Part shown: piece after piece, positions 1 through 7,860 of the stretch
Layout of the letters: every line of letters begins with the position of its first letter
Position numbering within the stretch: position 1 is the stretch's first letter
DNA from: Aureimonas altamirensis
Lineage (GTDB): Bacteria > Pseudomonadota > Alphaproteobacteria > Rhizobiales > Rhizobiaceae
Assembly (NCBI RefSeq): GCF_001463885.1
Contig: NZ_BBWQ01000012.1
Coordinates: 124,001 to 188,000, forward strand
Direction of reading: 5' to 3'
Length of the DNA stretch: 64,000 bases
The notes under the pieces: model-generated
What the model saw: only the letters and a program-made list of their open reading frames with translations
Databases searched by the model: none
What the model was told of the DNA's origin: nothing
Program-made: the position numbers and the translations under genes

Positions 1-501
1 CATGGGATCGCCGCCGCCCAGCCCGATGAAGGAACAGAAAGCCAGGAGGTAGATGGCGAAGAATTCCGGCGAAGAGAAACGCAGCGCGAAATCCGCGATC
101 CAGCCGGCCAGGAGCGTGATGACCAGAACGCCGGTCAGCGCACCGAGGCCCGCCGAGAAGAAGGCGGTCGCCAGCGCCTCGGTGGCCCGCCCGTTCTTGG
201 CCATGGGATAGCCGTCGAAGGTGGTGGCCACCGATGACGGCTCGCCGGGAATGTTGAACAGGATGGATGTCGTCGATCCGCCGAACAGCGCACCCCAATA
301 CATGGACGACAGCAGGATGATCGCCGACACCGGCTCCATGGTGAAGGTCAGCGGCAGAAGCAGCGTGACGCCGTTCGGCGCGCCGAGACCCGGCAGGACG
401 CCGACGAGGATGCCCAGCAGAACGCCGAAGACGATCAACCAGACATGGTAGAAGGAAAATGCAACGGAGAAGCCGTGCATCAGATTGGCGAAATCGGCCA
501 T
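1..501 (-). CDS. tctA: TTT transporter large membrane subunit TctA, N-terminal part (cut by window edge)
   Basis: Only the first 167 residues are present; the gene runs off the left edge. The protein should be the large, roughly 12-helix membrane subunit of a tripartite tricarboxylate transporter, which imports carboxylates using a periplasmic binding protein. Visible family marks are a hydrophobic helix followed by a Gly-rich segment (GILVGVLPGLGAPNG), then FGGSTTSILFNIPGEPSS, then a second Gly-rich stretch near the edge (FIGLGGGDP). The ATG at 501 is preceded by GGAG. It is the third gene of a tctC-tctB-tctA unit on this strand, 13 bases after tctB. The substrate cannot be read from this subunit; the neighbouring kinase and PdxA-like genes suggest a sugar acid or similar carboxylate. 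Confidence 0.93.
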   Translation of the reverse strand, partial: MADFANLMHGFSVAFSFYHVWLIVFGVLLGILVGVLPGLGAPNGVTLLLPLTFTMEPVSAIILLSSMYWGALFGGSTTSILFNIPGEPSSVATTFDGYPMAKNGRATEALATAFFSAGLGALTGVLVITLLAGWIADFALRFSSPEFFAIYLLAFCSFIGLGGGDPM

Positions 502-514
502 TGCGCGTCTCCTC

Positions 515-1057
515 TTAGTAGATGCCGATGGCGGGCATGATGATGCCCTTGGCCAGCGGTACCTGGAACCACCACTCGAACATGAAGAAGAAGGCCGCCA
601 TGACGCCGACCGAAATGGCGAGCGCCTTCGGGAAGCCGGTCTTGCCCAGCGTGATGATCGAGAAGAGCAGGAAAAGCCCACCCGACAGATAGAGGCCGAG
701 CCAGGGGATCAGCGCCGCGCAGATCGTTGTCGGGACGAGGATCGAGCCGATGCGGCCGATGGCCCCGTCCGGCATGAAACGCACGTCGAGCCCGGCATCG
801 TCATGCAGCGCCGCCGGCCCGGTGACCTCCGGCGCTGTCTGGGTGGGTGCCCTTCGACGATGGCTCAGGGCATAGCGGGCCGCGATGACAAGCCCCAGAG
901 CCAGGAGCAGGATCCCGATCCGGAAGGGGAAATAGCCCGAGGCCGGCCCGAAATCGGTCCAGCCGATACCGTTTTCCAGGCTGCCATAGGCCGTGATAGC
1001 ACCCAGAAGGGCGACGCATAGGCCGGTGATGACTTCGACATGGCGACGCGTCAACAT
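515..1057 (-). CDS. tctB: TTT transporter small membrane subunit TctB
   Basis: A 180-residue protein with four hydrophobic segments (roughly residues 5-25, 38-58, 100-125 and 140-170), the size and topology of the small membrane subunit of tripartite tricarboxylate transporters. The open frame extends upstream to 1102, but the ATG at 1057 has a strong GGGAGGAA eight to nine bases before it and puts the first helix right at the N-terminus, so it is preferred. It lies between the binding protein gene (tctC) and tctA and should form the inner-membrane complex with TctA. Family calls for TctB rest mainly on topology and context because its sequence is poorly conserved. Confidence 0.88.
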   Translation of the reverse strand: MLTRRHVEVITGLCVALLGAITAYGSLENGIGWTDFGPASGYFPFRIGILLLALGLVIAARYALSHRRRAPTQTAPEVTGPAALHDDAGLDVRFMPDGAIGRIGSILVPTTICAALIPWLGLYLSGGLFLLFSIITLGKTGFPKALAISVGVMAAFFFMFEWWFQVPLAKGIIMPAIGIY

Positions 1058-1146
1058 CGCGCGTTCCTCCCGCTCTTGCAGCGCCCGTAGGCAGAAAGCC
1101 AAGCGCGGGGCGGAGACTCCTCCACCCGCCCCGCCCTGTGATCGCG

Positions 1147-2139
1147 TTACTGGACGAGCCAGCCGTCGGCTTCGAACTGCGCGCGCGACTTCTGGACATC
1201 GGCGGCAATGAAGCTCTTGAAGTCGTCTCCGGCCATGAAGCGGGCCGTCTGCGACGTCGTCTTCAGGTAGCTCTGGAACTCCGGCGTCTCGGATGCCTTG
1301 CGCAGCAGCTCGGTGTAGTAGGCGATGGCCTCGGCCGAAACGTCGGCAGGGGCGAAGACCGTGCGCGGCATCTGGTAGCTATCGATGGCCAGTCCCTGCT
1401 CCTTGCAGGTCGGGATGTCGTTCCACGACATCGTCTCGGTGACCTTGTCGGTATAGGCCATGCGCTCCGGCGCCATGACGCAAAGCGGCTTGGCCTGCCC
1501 TGCCCGCCATTGGCCGACATTCTCGGCCGGGTTGTTGGTGTTGGCGTCGATATGGTTGCCGGCCAACTGCACCGCCGCCTCGGAACCGGACTTGAAGGGG
1601 ATGTACAGGAACTTCGCGCCGGACACGTCTTCGATCTGGCGCAGCAGCGTCTGGTCCACATCCTTGGACTGCGAGCCGCCGAAGCGCAGCTTGCCGGGCG
1701 TTTCCTTGCCGGCCGCGACGAGGTCGTTGATCGTCTCGTAAGGGCTGTCGGCCTGCACCCAGACGATGAACTCGTCCACCGCAAGCGTGGCGACCGGCGT
1801 CAGGTCTTCGGCCTTGTAGCCGAGGCGCGTGACCAGCGGCAGCTGCCATTCGTTGGAGGTGCCGAAGATCAGCTTGTGGTCGTCGCCCGCCGATCCGACG
1901 CCATAGATGAAGGCTTCGGCGCCCGAGCCACCGCCCTTGTTGGCCACGACGACGTTCTGCTCGGCCAGCTTTTCCTTGGCGATTGCCGCCTGAAGCTGGC
2001 GGGCGAACTGGTCCGTACCGCCGCCGGCGCCACCCGCCGCGATGAACTCGACAGGCTTGGACGGCGCCCATTGGGCCAGCGCTGGCCCGGCCGCAAGAGC
2101 GGCGCCTATGGCGATGAGGCTGGACAGGATCGTCTTCAT
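1147..2139 (-). CDS. tctC: TTT transporter periplasmic binding protein TctC (Bug family)
   Basis: A 330-residue extracytoplasmic receptor. The ATG at 2139 follows GGGAGGAATTGCC and opens a classic signal peptide (MKTILSSLIAIGAALAAGPALA, cleaved after ALA). The mature protein starts QWAPSKPVEFIAAGGAGGGTDQFAR, the Bug-family ligand loop. It has a full-length paralogue at 9329-10327 with many shared segments, for example GGSQSKD.DQ, FKSGSEAA, PLCVM.PERM and TMSWNDIPTC. Most Bug proteins bind carboxylates through backbone contacts, so the ligand cannot be predicted from sequence. It leads the tctCBA unit and lies 63 bases downstream of the DhaKL-type kinase gene, probably in the same transcript starting at pdxA. 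Confidence 0.93.
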   Translation of the reverse strand: MKTILSSLIAIGAALAAGPALAQWAPSKPVEFIAAGGAGGGTDQFARQLQAAIAKEKLAEQNVVVANKGGGSGAEAFIYGVGSAGDDHKLIFGTSNEWQLPLVTRLGYKAEDLTPVATLAVDEFIVWVQADSPYETINDLVAAGKETPGKLRFGGSQSKDVDQTLLRQIEDVSGAKFLYIPFKSGSEAAVQLAGNHIDANTNNPAENVGQWRAGQAKPLCVMAPERMAYTDKVTETMSWNDIPTCKEQGLAIDSYQMPRTVFAPADVSAEAIAYYTELLRKASETPEFQSYLKTTSQTARFMAGDDFKSFIAADVQKSRAQFEADGWLVQ

Positions 2140-2202
2140 GGCAATTCCTCCCGGAAATGATGATGGGCGCCCCCGGCACCGAGGCCGGCGGGGCGGCAAG
2201 CG

Positions 2203-3924
2203 TCAGTGTCGCGGTTGCGCCTCCAGCGCGTCCGCAATGGTACGGGCAACGAGCGCCAGCGAGACGGCACCCGCATCCGGATGCCCGATGCTGCGGGCCG
2301 CAAGCGGCCGTGCGCGGCCAAGGCGCGGCGACAGATCGCGCGTCTTGTCGGCGGCCTCGGTGGCGCGCGCGGCGGCAACACGCCAGGCCTTCGCCAGATC
2401 CTGCCCGGAGGCGGCCTCTGCCGCGAGCGTATCCACGAAGGGCACAAGGGCATCGACGAGCGTCTTGTCGCCGACCCGCGCCCGGCCGAGCTGCGTGACA
2501 TCCGCAAGGGCTGCCTGCATGGCGGCTGCAGCGGCCTGCACATCGATGCGCGCTGCATCGCCGATGGCGGTGCCGAAGCCGCGCAGGATCAGGCCCCAGA
2601 TGGCGCCGGACGTGCCACCGGCCGTGTCGGCCCAGGCATCGCCCGCAACGGCAATGACGGTACCCGCACCGGCACCGGCCGTCGCGGCATTCCGCGCCGC
2701 CTCGGCGGCCGAGGCGGAGCCGCGCCGCATACCCTGGCCATGATCGCCATCGCCGGCGATGGCATCGATGCGGCCGAGTTCGTCTTCGGCTTGCGCCAGC
2801 GCGGCGGCCACCGTGGCGACGATGCCGGCCACGCACTCTGCGTCGGCTTTCGACGCTGCGCTTGCCTGCGGATAGTCGACCGGCCCGGCTGCGTCTTCGC
2901 GCACCGGATCGGCCGCGGCGCGCGGCTCCACCGTGCCGCGCCGGAAGGCAGCCGTGTCGGCCGCCGCCAGCCAGAGCGGCTCCAGATCGGCGTCCAGATA
3001 GGTCAGCGTCAGCGAGCAGCCGGCCATGTCGAGGCTGGTGACGTATTCGCCGACTTCCGGCGCCACGAGTTCCAGCCCGGCATCGCGCAGACGCGCCGCC
3101 ACATGCGTCCACAGGACGAAGAGTTCTTCGTATTTGGTGGAGCCCAGCCCGTTCAGGATCGCCGCCACGCGCCCGCCGGCGCCCTCGGGCCGCTCGGCCA
3201 GAAGCGGCTCGACCAGAAGCTGCGCAAGCGCCTTCGCGCTCATCGCCGGCTCGTCGCGGATCCCCGGTTCGCCGTGGATGCCGAGACCGACCGCCACCGT
3301 GCCCGGCGCCACGGTAAAGAGCGGCCCATCGGCGCCCGGCAGCGTGCAGCCGGAGAAGGCGATGCCGAAGGATACGGTCCTGTCATTGGCGCGGCGCGAC
3401 AGCGCCTCCACCGTGTCGAGATCCATCCCCGCTTCCGCGGCGGCCCCGGCGATCTTGAATACGGGTACGTCGCCGGCGACGCCGCGGCGCTTTTCGCGCT
3501 CGGAGCGGTCCGCGCTGGCGACATCGTCCGTGACGGCCAGCACGCGCACGTCGATGCCCTCGGCGCGCAGGCGGGTTGCCGCCGCGCCGAAATTCAGGAC
3601 GTCGCCCGCATAATTGCCGAAACCGAGCACGATGCCGGCGCCGTTGTCGGCCTGGCGGCAGATGCGTGCCACGCTTTCGGTGGACGGCGAGGCGAAGACG
3701 TCACCGGCCACCGCCGCATCGGCAAAGCCGACTCCGACATAGCCGGCAAAGGCCGGGTAGTGGCCGGAGCCACCGCCGATGACCAGGGCGACCTTGCCCT
3801 CCGGGGTCTGCGTCGAGCGCAGGACCCCGCCGCGCACCGGCGCCACGATACGGGCATTGATGTCGCAGAAGCCTTCGAGCGCGCGGGCGGCGAAGCGTTC
3901 CGGTTCGTCGAAGATCGTGGTCAT
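2203..3924 (-). CDS. Dihydroxyacetone-kinase-type DhaK-DhaL fusion kinase
   Basis: A 573-residue single-chain kinase of the ATP-dependent dihydroxyacetone kinase family. The DhaK half (about 1-330) has the nucleotide-sugar pocket motif GGGSGHYPAFAGYVG and the covalent substrate-binding His in VGLGIHGEPG. The DhaL half (about 370-573) has the Asp-rich Mg-ATP loop GDGDHGQGM and GGTSGAIWG. Family members phosphorylate short ketoses such as dihydroxyacetone or L/D-erythrulose. The start ATG overlaps the stop of the upstream isomerase as ATGA, implying translational coupling. With a PdxA-type dehydrogenase and a TIM-barrel isomerase beside it, a four-carbon ketose or a ketose made from a sugar acid is the likely substrate. 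The frame is open far upstream, but that extension is only the shadow of the isomerase gene. Confidence 0.9.
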   Translation of the reverse strand: MTTIFDEPERFAARALEGFCDINARIVAPVRGGVLRSTQTPEGKVALVIGGGSGHYPAFAGYVGVGFADAAVAGDVFASPSTESVARICRQADNGAGIVLGFGNYAGDVLNFGAAATRLRAEGIDVRVLAVTDDVASADRSEREKRRGVAGDVPVFKIAGAAAEAGMDLDTVEALSRRANDRTVSFGIAFSGCTLPGADGPLFTVAPGTVAVGLGIHGEPGIRDEPAMSAKALAQLLVEPLLAERPEGAGGRVAAILNGLGSTKYEELFVLWTHVAARLRDAGLELVAPEVGEYVTSLDMAGCSLTLTYLDADLEPLWLAAADTAAFRRGTVEPRAAADPVREDAAGPVDYPQASAASKADAECVAGIVATVAAALAQAEDELGRIDAIAGDGDHGQGMRRGSASAAEAARNAATAGAGAGTVIAVAGDAWADTAGGTSGAIWGLILRGFGTAIGDAARIDVQAAAAAMQAALADVTQLGRARVGDKTLVDALVPFVDTLAAEAASGQDLAKAWRVAAARATEAADKTRDLSPRLGRARPLAARSIGHPDAGAVSLALVARTIADALEAQPRH

Positions 3925-4892
3925 GCGCGTGCCTCCGGACGAGGAAGGATCCGGCGCAGATAGTCGCGGTTGCTGGCGCAGACGCTGAGTCCGTCGCCGC
4001 CGTAATGTTCGAGCAGCAGCGCCGAGTTGAAACCGTGCGCCAGCACCATGGACAAGGCGGCGCGGTAATTGATGATGCCGGATTCCAGCGGCGCGGGATG
4101 CGTGACGACACGGCCGTCGGCGCTCTCGTCGCGGATGTAGTTCTTGACGTGCCAGTAGCGGCACAGCGGCGCCAGCCTGGCCATCATGTCTGCCCATTTC
4201 TCGACCGGGCGGTGCAGACGGATTAGATTGCCGATATCGGCGTTGACGCCGACATTGGGAAGATCGACCTCGGTTACGAAGCGGGCGGCGCTTTCGGCGG
4301 TGCCAAGGTAAGTGTCCTCGTACATTTCGAGCGACACTTCCATATCGAGTTCGGCGGCATGCAGGCCCAGCTCGCGGACACGCTCGACGGCCAGGCGCCA
4401 CATGGCCGGATCGTCGGGATTGCGCACGCCATCCTGCGTCCAGAACCACAGAACCTGCTTCTGCCGCTCGGTCAGCGGGCCGAAGAAGCCGAAGGAGACC
4501 GCCGATGCGCCGATTTCGGCTGCGGCGTCGATCACCCGGTGGCCATAGCTCACATTCGCCTCGCCGACGGCCGGATCGGCGTCGATGAGGTTCTTGCGCG
4601 CCGTCGAGACGGCCGGAATGCTCAGGCCGAGGCTTGTCGCGACGTCGCGAAACTCTTGGCGGCGCTGCGGCGACAGATCGCCCACGCGCAGCCAGCAATC
4701 GGTCGGATCGAGTTCGGTGAAGCCGGCATCGGCGATCTCGGACAGGGTGGCGGCCCATTCATCCGCGCTCTGATCCTGCACGCTGCGCCCGTCGGGCAGC
4801 TGGTTCGCATACTGGATCATGGCGGCGGCGATCGGCCAGTTCGTCCGATCGTAGCGTTGCCGTGCGTTGGCGCCGAATGCTGGCATTCCCAT
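3921..4892 (-). CDS. TIM-barrel sugar isomerase/epimerase-like protein (AP endonuclease 2 superfamily)
   Basis: A 323-residue protein of the xylose-isomerase-like TIM-barrel superfamily (sugar phosphate isomerase/epimerase, hydroxypyruvate isomerase type). Acidic and His residues typical of the metal site occur near strand ends: LDMEVSLEMYEDTY, GVNADIGNL, RYWHVKNYI and LLLEHYGGDG. The ATG at 4892 (MGMPAF) has GGGAGG eight bases upstream; a longer frame from 4937 lacks such support. It sits 60 bases after the PdxA-like gene and overlaps the kinase start by ATGA, so the three enzymes form one transcription unit. It probably interconverts the sugar or sugar acid that the kinase or dehydrogenase uses. 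The exact reaction is not recognisable from sequence. Confidence 0.82.
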   Translation of the reverse strand: MGMPAFGANARQRYDRTNWPIAAAMIQYANQLPDGRSVQDQSADEWAATLSEIADAGFTELDPTDCWLRVGDLSPQRRQEFRDVATSLGLSIPAVSTARKNLIDADPAVGEANVSYGHRVIDAAAEIGASAVSFGFFGPLTERQKQVLWFWTQDGVRNPDDPAMWRLAVERVRELGLHAAELDMEVSLEMYEDTYLGTAESAARFVTEVDLPNVGVNADIGNLIRLHRPVEKWADMMARLAPLCRYWHVKNYIRDESADGRVVTHPAPLESGIINYRAALSMVLAHGFNSALLLEHYGGDGLSVCASNRDYLRRILPRPEARA

Positions 4893-4952
4893 GCCCTGTC
4901 CTCCCGAAAAGCGTAACTGGCCGCGGCTCCCATGCACGCGGCGCGCGGCCGG

Positions 4953-5990
4953 TCAGGCCGCGGCAGGCGCAGCCGTGCCGATGCGGCGCTGGTTCGCCAT
5001 CCGCACGGCGAGCCGGAATGCCTCGCGCGTCGCACCTAGATCGGCGATGCCCTTGCCTGCAATGTCGTAGGCCGTGCCATGGGCCGGCGTACACAGAGGG
5101 AAGGGCAGCCCGCCCATCATGGTCACGCCCTTGTCGAAGCCCATCATCTTCATCGCGATCTGGCCCTGGTCGTGATACATGGTCAGCACGGCGTGGAACT
5201 CGTCCTTCAGCGCCCGCAGGAAGACCGTATCGGCCGGAAACGGCCCCTCGACGTCGTAGCCGCGCTCCTGCGCCGCCTTGACCGCCGGTTCGATCACGTC
5301 GATCTCTTCCATGCCGAAGGAGCCGCCATCGCCGGCATGCGGGTTCAACCCGGCAACCGCCACGCGCGGCTTTTCGATGCCGGACTGCTTGAGGCACCGG
5401 ACCGTCAGGTCCACCTCGGCCAGGATGGCGTCGACACTCAGATGCTCCGAGACGTCCTTGAGCGGAATGTGCGAGGTAACCCGCGCATTCCAGACCTTCT
5501 CCAGCACGTTGAACTCACGCACCTTGCCGTTGAAGCCGGTGACGTCGACCACGAAGCGGATCTCGTCGTCATAGCCCGGATAGGCGTAGCGCATGGCCTT
5601 CTTGTTGAAGGGCGTGAACATCACGGCATCGGCGCGGCCGGCATCGGCCATTTCGAGCGCCTTGCGGAAATTGGTGGTGGCGAAGGTGCCGCCCTTGAGC
5701 GTGGCTTCGCCGCGCTCGACCTCGTCAGGTGCAAGATGCTGCAGATCAACCATGGCATGGCGCTCGCCGGTCGGGGCGCCGGGTGCTGCCAGCATTTCGA
5801 GGTCTAGCTCGACGCCGGCTTCCTGCGCGCCTTTGTCGAGGATGCGGCGATCTCCGATCACGACGATGCGGGCGGCTTCCCGCGTTTCCGGATCGGCCAG
5901 AAGCATGGCCGTCAATTCGGGGCTGATGCCAGCCGGATCGCCCATCGCCAGGGCGATGACTGGGCGCGCATTTGCGGTTTCGACGGACAT
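4953..5990 (-). CDS. PdxA-family 4-phospho-sugar-acid dehydrogenase (PdxA2-like)
   Basis: A 345-residue PdxA-family NAD-dependent oxidative decarboxylase. Classic PdxA acts on 4-phospho-L-threonine in vitamin B6 synthesis; PdxA2 paralogues act on 4-phospho-D-threonate or 4-phospho-D-erythronate. The N-terminus ALAMGDPAGISPEL and the metal-binding His motifs VTSHIPLKD, GLNPHAGDGG and YHDQGQIAMK are all present. YHDQGQ is the variant usual in the catabolic paralogues, while biosynthetic PdxA tends to have YHDQGL. The ATG at 5990 follows GGGGAGGAACCGCC. It is the first gene of the minus-strand unit reading into the isomerase, kinase and tctCBA, and it is divergent from a GntR regulator. Context supports a catabolic rather than a vitamin role. 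Confidence 0.88.
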   Translation of the reverse strand: MSVETANARPVIALAMGDPAGISPELTAMLLADPETREAARIVVIGDRRILDKGAQEAGVELDLEMLAAPGAPTGERHAMVDLQHLAPDEVERGEATLKGGTFATTNFRKALEMADAGRADAVMFTPFNKKAMRYAYPGYDDEIRFVVDVTGFNGKVREFNVLEKVWNARVTSHIPLKDVSEHLSVDAILAEVDLTVRCLKQSGIEKPRVAVAGLNPHAGDGGSFGMEEIDVIEPAVKAAQERGYDVEGPFPADTVFLRALKDEFHAVLTMYHDQGQIAMKMMGFDKGVTMMGGLPFPLCTPAHGTAYDIAGKGIADLGATREAFRLAVRMANQRRIGTAAPAAA

Positions 5991-6182
5991 GGCGGTTCCT
6001 CCCCGAGCGTTCATCGGCGGTATCTGTAGCCAACAAAAATGCACGCATCAAGCGTTTTGTATTCTGCATACAGCATTTTCGTTTGACGCTGACTGGCTGG
6101 CATGTTGGAACTGCTCTAGTGGTTTCCAGGTGCGCATCGCTGCAGCGATGGCGCACAAGGGGCCGGCAGATCCGAGGTGAAG
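5991..6182. promoter_or_regulatory. Divergent promoter region with FCD-GntR-type operator candidate
   Basis: This 192-bp AT-richer gap separates the pdxA-like gene and the GntR gene, which are transcribed away from each other. It contains TGTAT at 6058-6062 and ATACA at 6068-6072, a five-base inverted repeat with a 5-base spacer. That is the general shape of FadR/FCD-type GntR operators. A TTGACG hexamer lies at 6083-6088, but no convincing -10 at standard spacing was found. The most likely ligand-responsive regulator for this site is the adjacent GntR protein (6183-6887). Confidence 0.5.
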
Positions 6183-6887
6183 ATGGTTGAATCGCTAGCG
6201 ATCGCAGGCGCAGGCCGGAGTGCGGCGACACCGGACGGTGGCACGCGCCGCATATCCCGCCAGTCGCTCCACGATACGCTTGTCGGACACCTGCGCGACA
6301 TGATCATCGAGGGGCAGCTTCCGCCCGGCTCCCGACTGCATGAGGGCCAGCTCGGCGAAGAGCTCGGCGTTTCCCGCACGCCGCTGCGCGAGGCGATCAA
6401 GTACCTTGCCAGCGAAGGGCTGGTGGAGCTTGTCCAGAGCCGTGGCGCCGTCGTGAAGCGCTTCGACGCCAAGGATGTCCACGATATGCTTGTGGTCATC
6501 GGCAATCTGGAAGAGCTGGCGGGTCGCCTGTGCTGCCGGAACGCGTCGGACGCCGAGATCGCCACCATACGCGCCGCCCATGACGAGATGACGCGCCTTT
6601 ACGGCATCGGCGACCGGCTCGCCTATTACAAGCTGAACCAGGAGATCCACACCCTCATCGTCCGCTATTCCGGCAACGAAGCGCTGTCGCATGTCCATGC
6701 GACACTGCAGATGCGGTTGAAGCGTATCCGCTTCATCGGCCATGAGGGGCCGGAGCGGTGGGCGGCGGCCATCGCCGAGCATGAAGAGATGATCACCGCG
6801 CTGGAACGGCGCGATGGCGATGCCCTGGCTGAAACGCTCGGTCGCCACCTGCGGAACGCATGGGAGCGCGTGAAGGGCGCGGTCTGA
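6183..6887 (+). CDS. GntR-family regulator, FadR/FCD subfamily
   Basis: A 234-residue regulator. Residues about 28-95 form the GntR winged helix (HLRDMIIEGQLPPGSRLHEG, then LGVSRTPLREAIKYL), and residues about 105-225 form the all-helical FCD ligand domain. The FCD metal or ligand His/Asp residues are visible in AAHDEM, NQEIHTLIV, AEHEEMI and GRHLRNAW. The ATG at 6183 is chosen because GAGG lies five bases upstream; an in-frame GTG at 6177 lies inside that Shine-Dalgarno. The gene is divergent from the pdxA-kinase-tctCBA operon, so it probably represses it until a sugar acid or metabolite binds. It is convergent with a second, related GntR gene only four bases away. Confidence 0.9.
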   Translation: MVESLAIAGAGRSAATPDGGTRRISRQSLHDTLVGHLRDMIIEGQLPPGSRLHEGQLGEELGVSRTPLREAIKYLASEGLVELVQSRGAVVKRFDAKDVHDMLVVIGNLEELAGRLCCRNASDAEIATIRAAHDEMTRLYGIGDRLAYYKLNQEIHTLIVRYSGNEALSHVHATLQMRLKRIRFIGHEGPERWAAAIAEHEEMITALERRDGDALAETLGRHLRNAWERVKGAV

Positions 6888-6891
6888 GCCC

Positions 6892-7641
6892 TCAGGCTTC
6901 GTCGGTGCCGGCCCTAAGCTGCCGCCAGGTGCTGCCGACATGGGCGCGCAGCGCATCCGAAAGGCCCGCCCCGTCGCGCTGCGTCAGATAGTCGACGATA
7001 TCGCCATGCTCGGCAATGGCGCGGCGCCACAGGGACGCATCCGCACTGCCGCGCCATCGATAGGCATAGACCTGCCGGTTCAGTTGGGCATGGCTGCGCG
7101 ACAGTGCGCCGTTGCGTGCCGCCTCAACGATCGCGCGATGGATGGCCTGGTTGAGCCGAAAGTAGGACAGGCGGTCGCGGCGCTCATAGGCGGCAAGAAG
7201 CTCGTGATGCAGGGCACGGATTTCCATGATCTCGGCATCGCTCGCGCGGCTTGCGGCCAGCTCGCCGGCAAAACCCTCGAGCACCGACAAAAGATCGAGC
7301 TTGTCGGCAATCGCCGAGGGCGAGAACGGCGCGATGGTGGCTCCCCGCCTCGGCGACAGCACCACCAGTTCTTCCGCTGCCAGGATCTTCAGGGCGTCGC
7401 GCAGCGGCGTGCGCGACGCGCCGAGGCGTTCGGCCAACTGCCGCTCCCGCAGGGGCGTTCCGACGGCAAATTCTTCCGTGACGATCATGTCGCGAAGCCG
7501 ATCGGCAAGACGCTCGGCCAGCGTTTCCGCGGCCGGCGCGTCTTCCACCACGGGCGGTCGCACGGCGTGCCAGGCCGGACCGGGTCGGTTGTCCGCCACA
7601 AGGGCATGCAGAGAATCTGGTTCCTGGTATTCCAACGCCAT
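6892..7641 (-). CDS. GntR-family regulator, FadR/FCD subfamily
   Basis: A 249-residue regulator with an N-terminal extension of about 40 residues, then a GntR winged helix (RLRDMIVTEEFAVGTPLRER, LGASRTPLRDALKIL) and an FCD domain with the expected His residues in NQAIHRAIV, AEHGDIV and RAHVGSTW. The ATG at 7641 has AAGGG upstream. It faces the SAF-domain oxidoreductase and the second tctC across a 219-bp gap that holds a perfect 14-bp palindrome, its likely operator. It ends four bases from the convergent GntR gene, so each half of the island seems to have its own regulator. Confidence 0.9.
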   Translation of the reverse strand: MALEYQEPDSLHALVADNRPGPAWHAVRPPVVEDAPAAETLAERLADRLRDMIVTEEFAVGTPLRERQLAERLGASRTPLRDALKILAAEELVVLSPRRGATIAPFSPSAIADKLDLLSVLEGFAGELAASRASDAEIMEIRALHHELLAAYERRDRLSYFRLNQAIHRAIVEAARNGALSRSHAQLNRQVYAYRWRGSADASLWRRAIAEHGDIVDYLTQRDGAGLSDALRAHVGSTWRQLRAGTDEA

Positions 7642-7729
7642 ACCCTTTCATGAGCCGGAACGATCCCACGATACCTACAAATGCGCAATTTCGAAAATAG
7701 CTATTGACTGCGTTCATGCCGCCGGTCAG

Positions 7730-7743
7730 TTTGGTATACCAAA
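7730..7743. promoter_or_regulatory. Perfect 14-bp palindrome, probable GntR operator
   Basis: TTTGGTATACCAAA reads the same on both strands. It lies in the gap between the GntR gene (start at 7641) and the oxidoreductase gene (start at 7861). Its TGGTATACCA core matches the usual FCD-type GntR operator layout. A TTGACT hexamer at 7704-7709 lies just upstream, so a repressor bound here would block transcription toward the oxidoreductase. Binding by the 6892-7641 protein is inferred from position. Confidence 0.65.
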
Positions 7744-7860
7744 TGAAGAGCCGGCAATACCGGCCGCGCGGGGAGGTTCCGCACCACGATACATCGCGTC
7801 CATCCCGTACGGCCGGCCCTTGCCGGCCGGCGGATCGGCGCCGCTACGACGAGGCCTGCC

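Noticed and set aside
3925-4758. N-terminal extension of the DhaKL kinase (851-codon frame)
   Set aside because: The first third is an out-of-frame shadow of the isomerase gene; DhaK similarity starts at the ATG at 3924.
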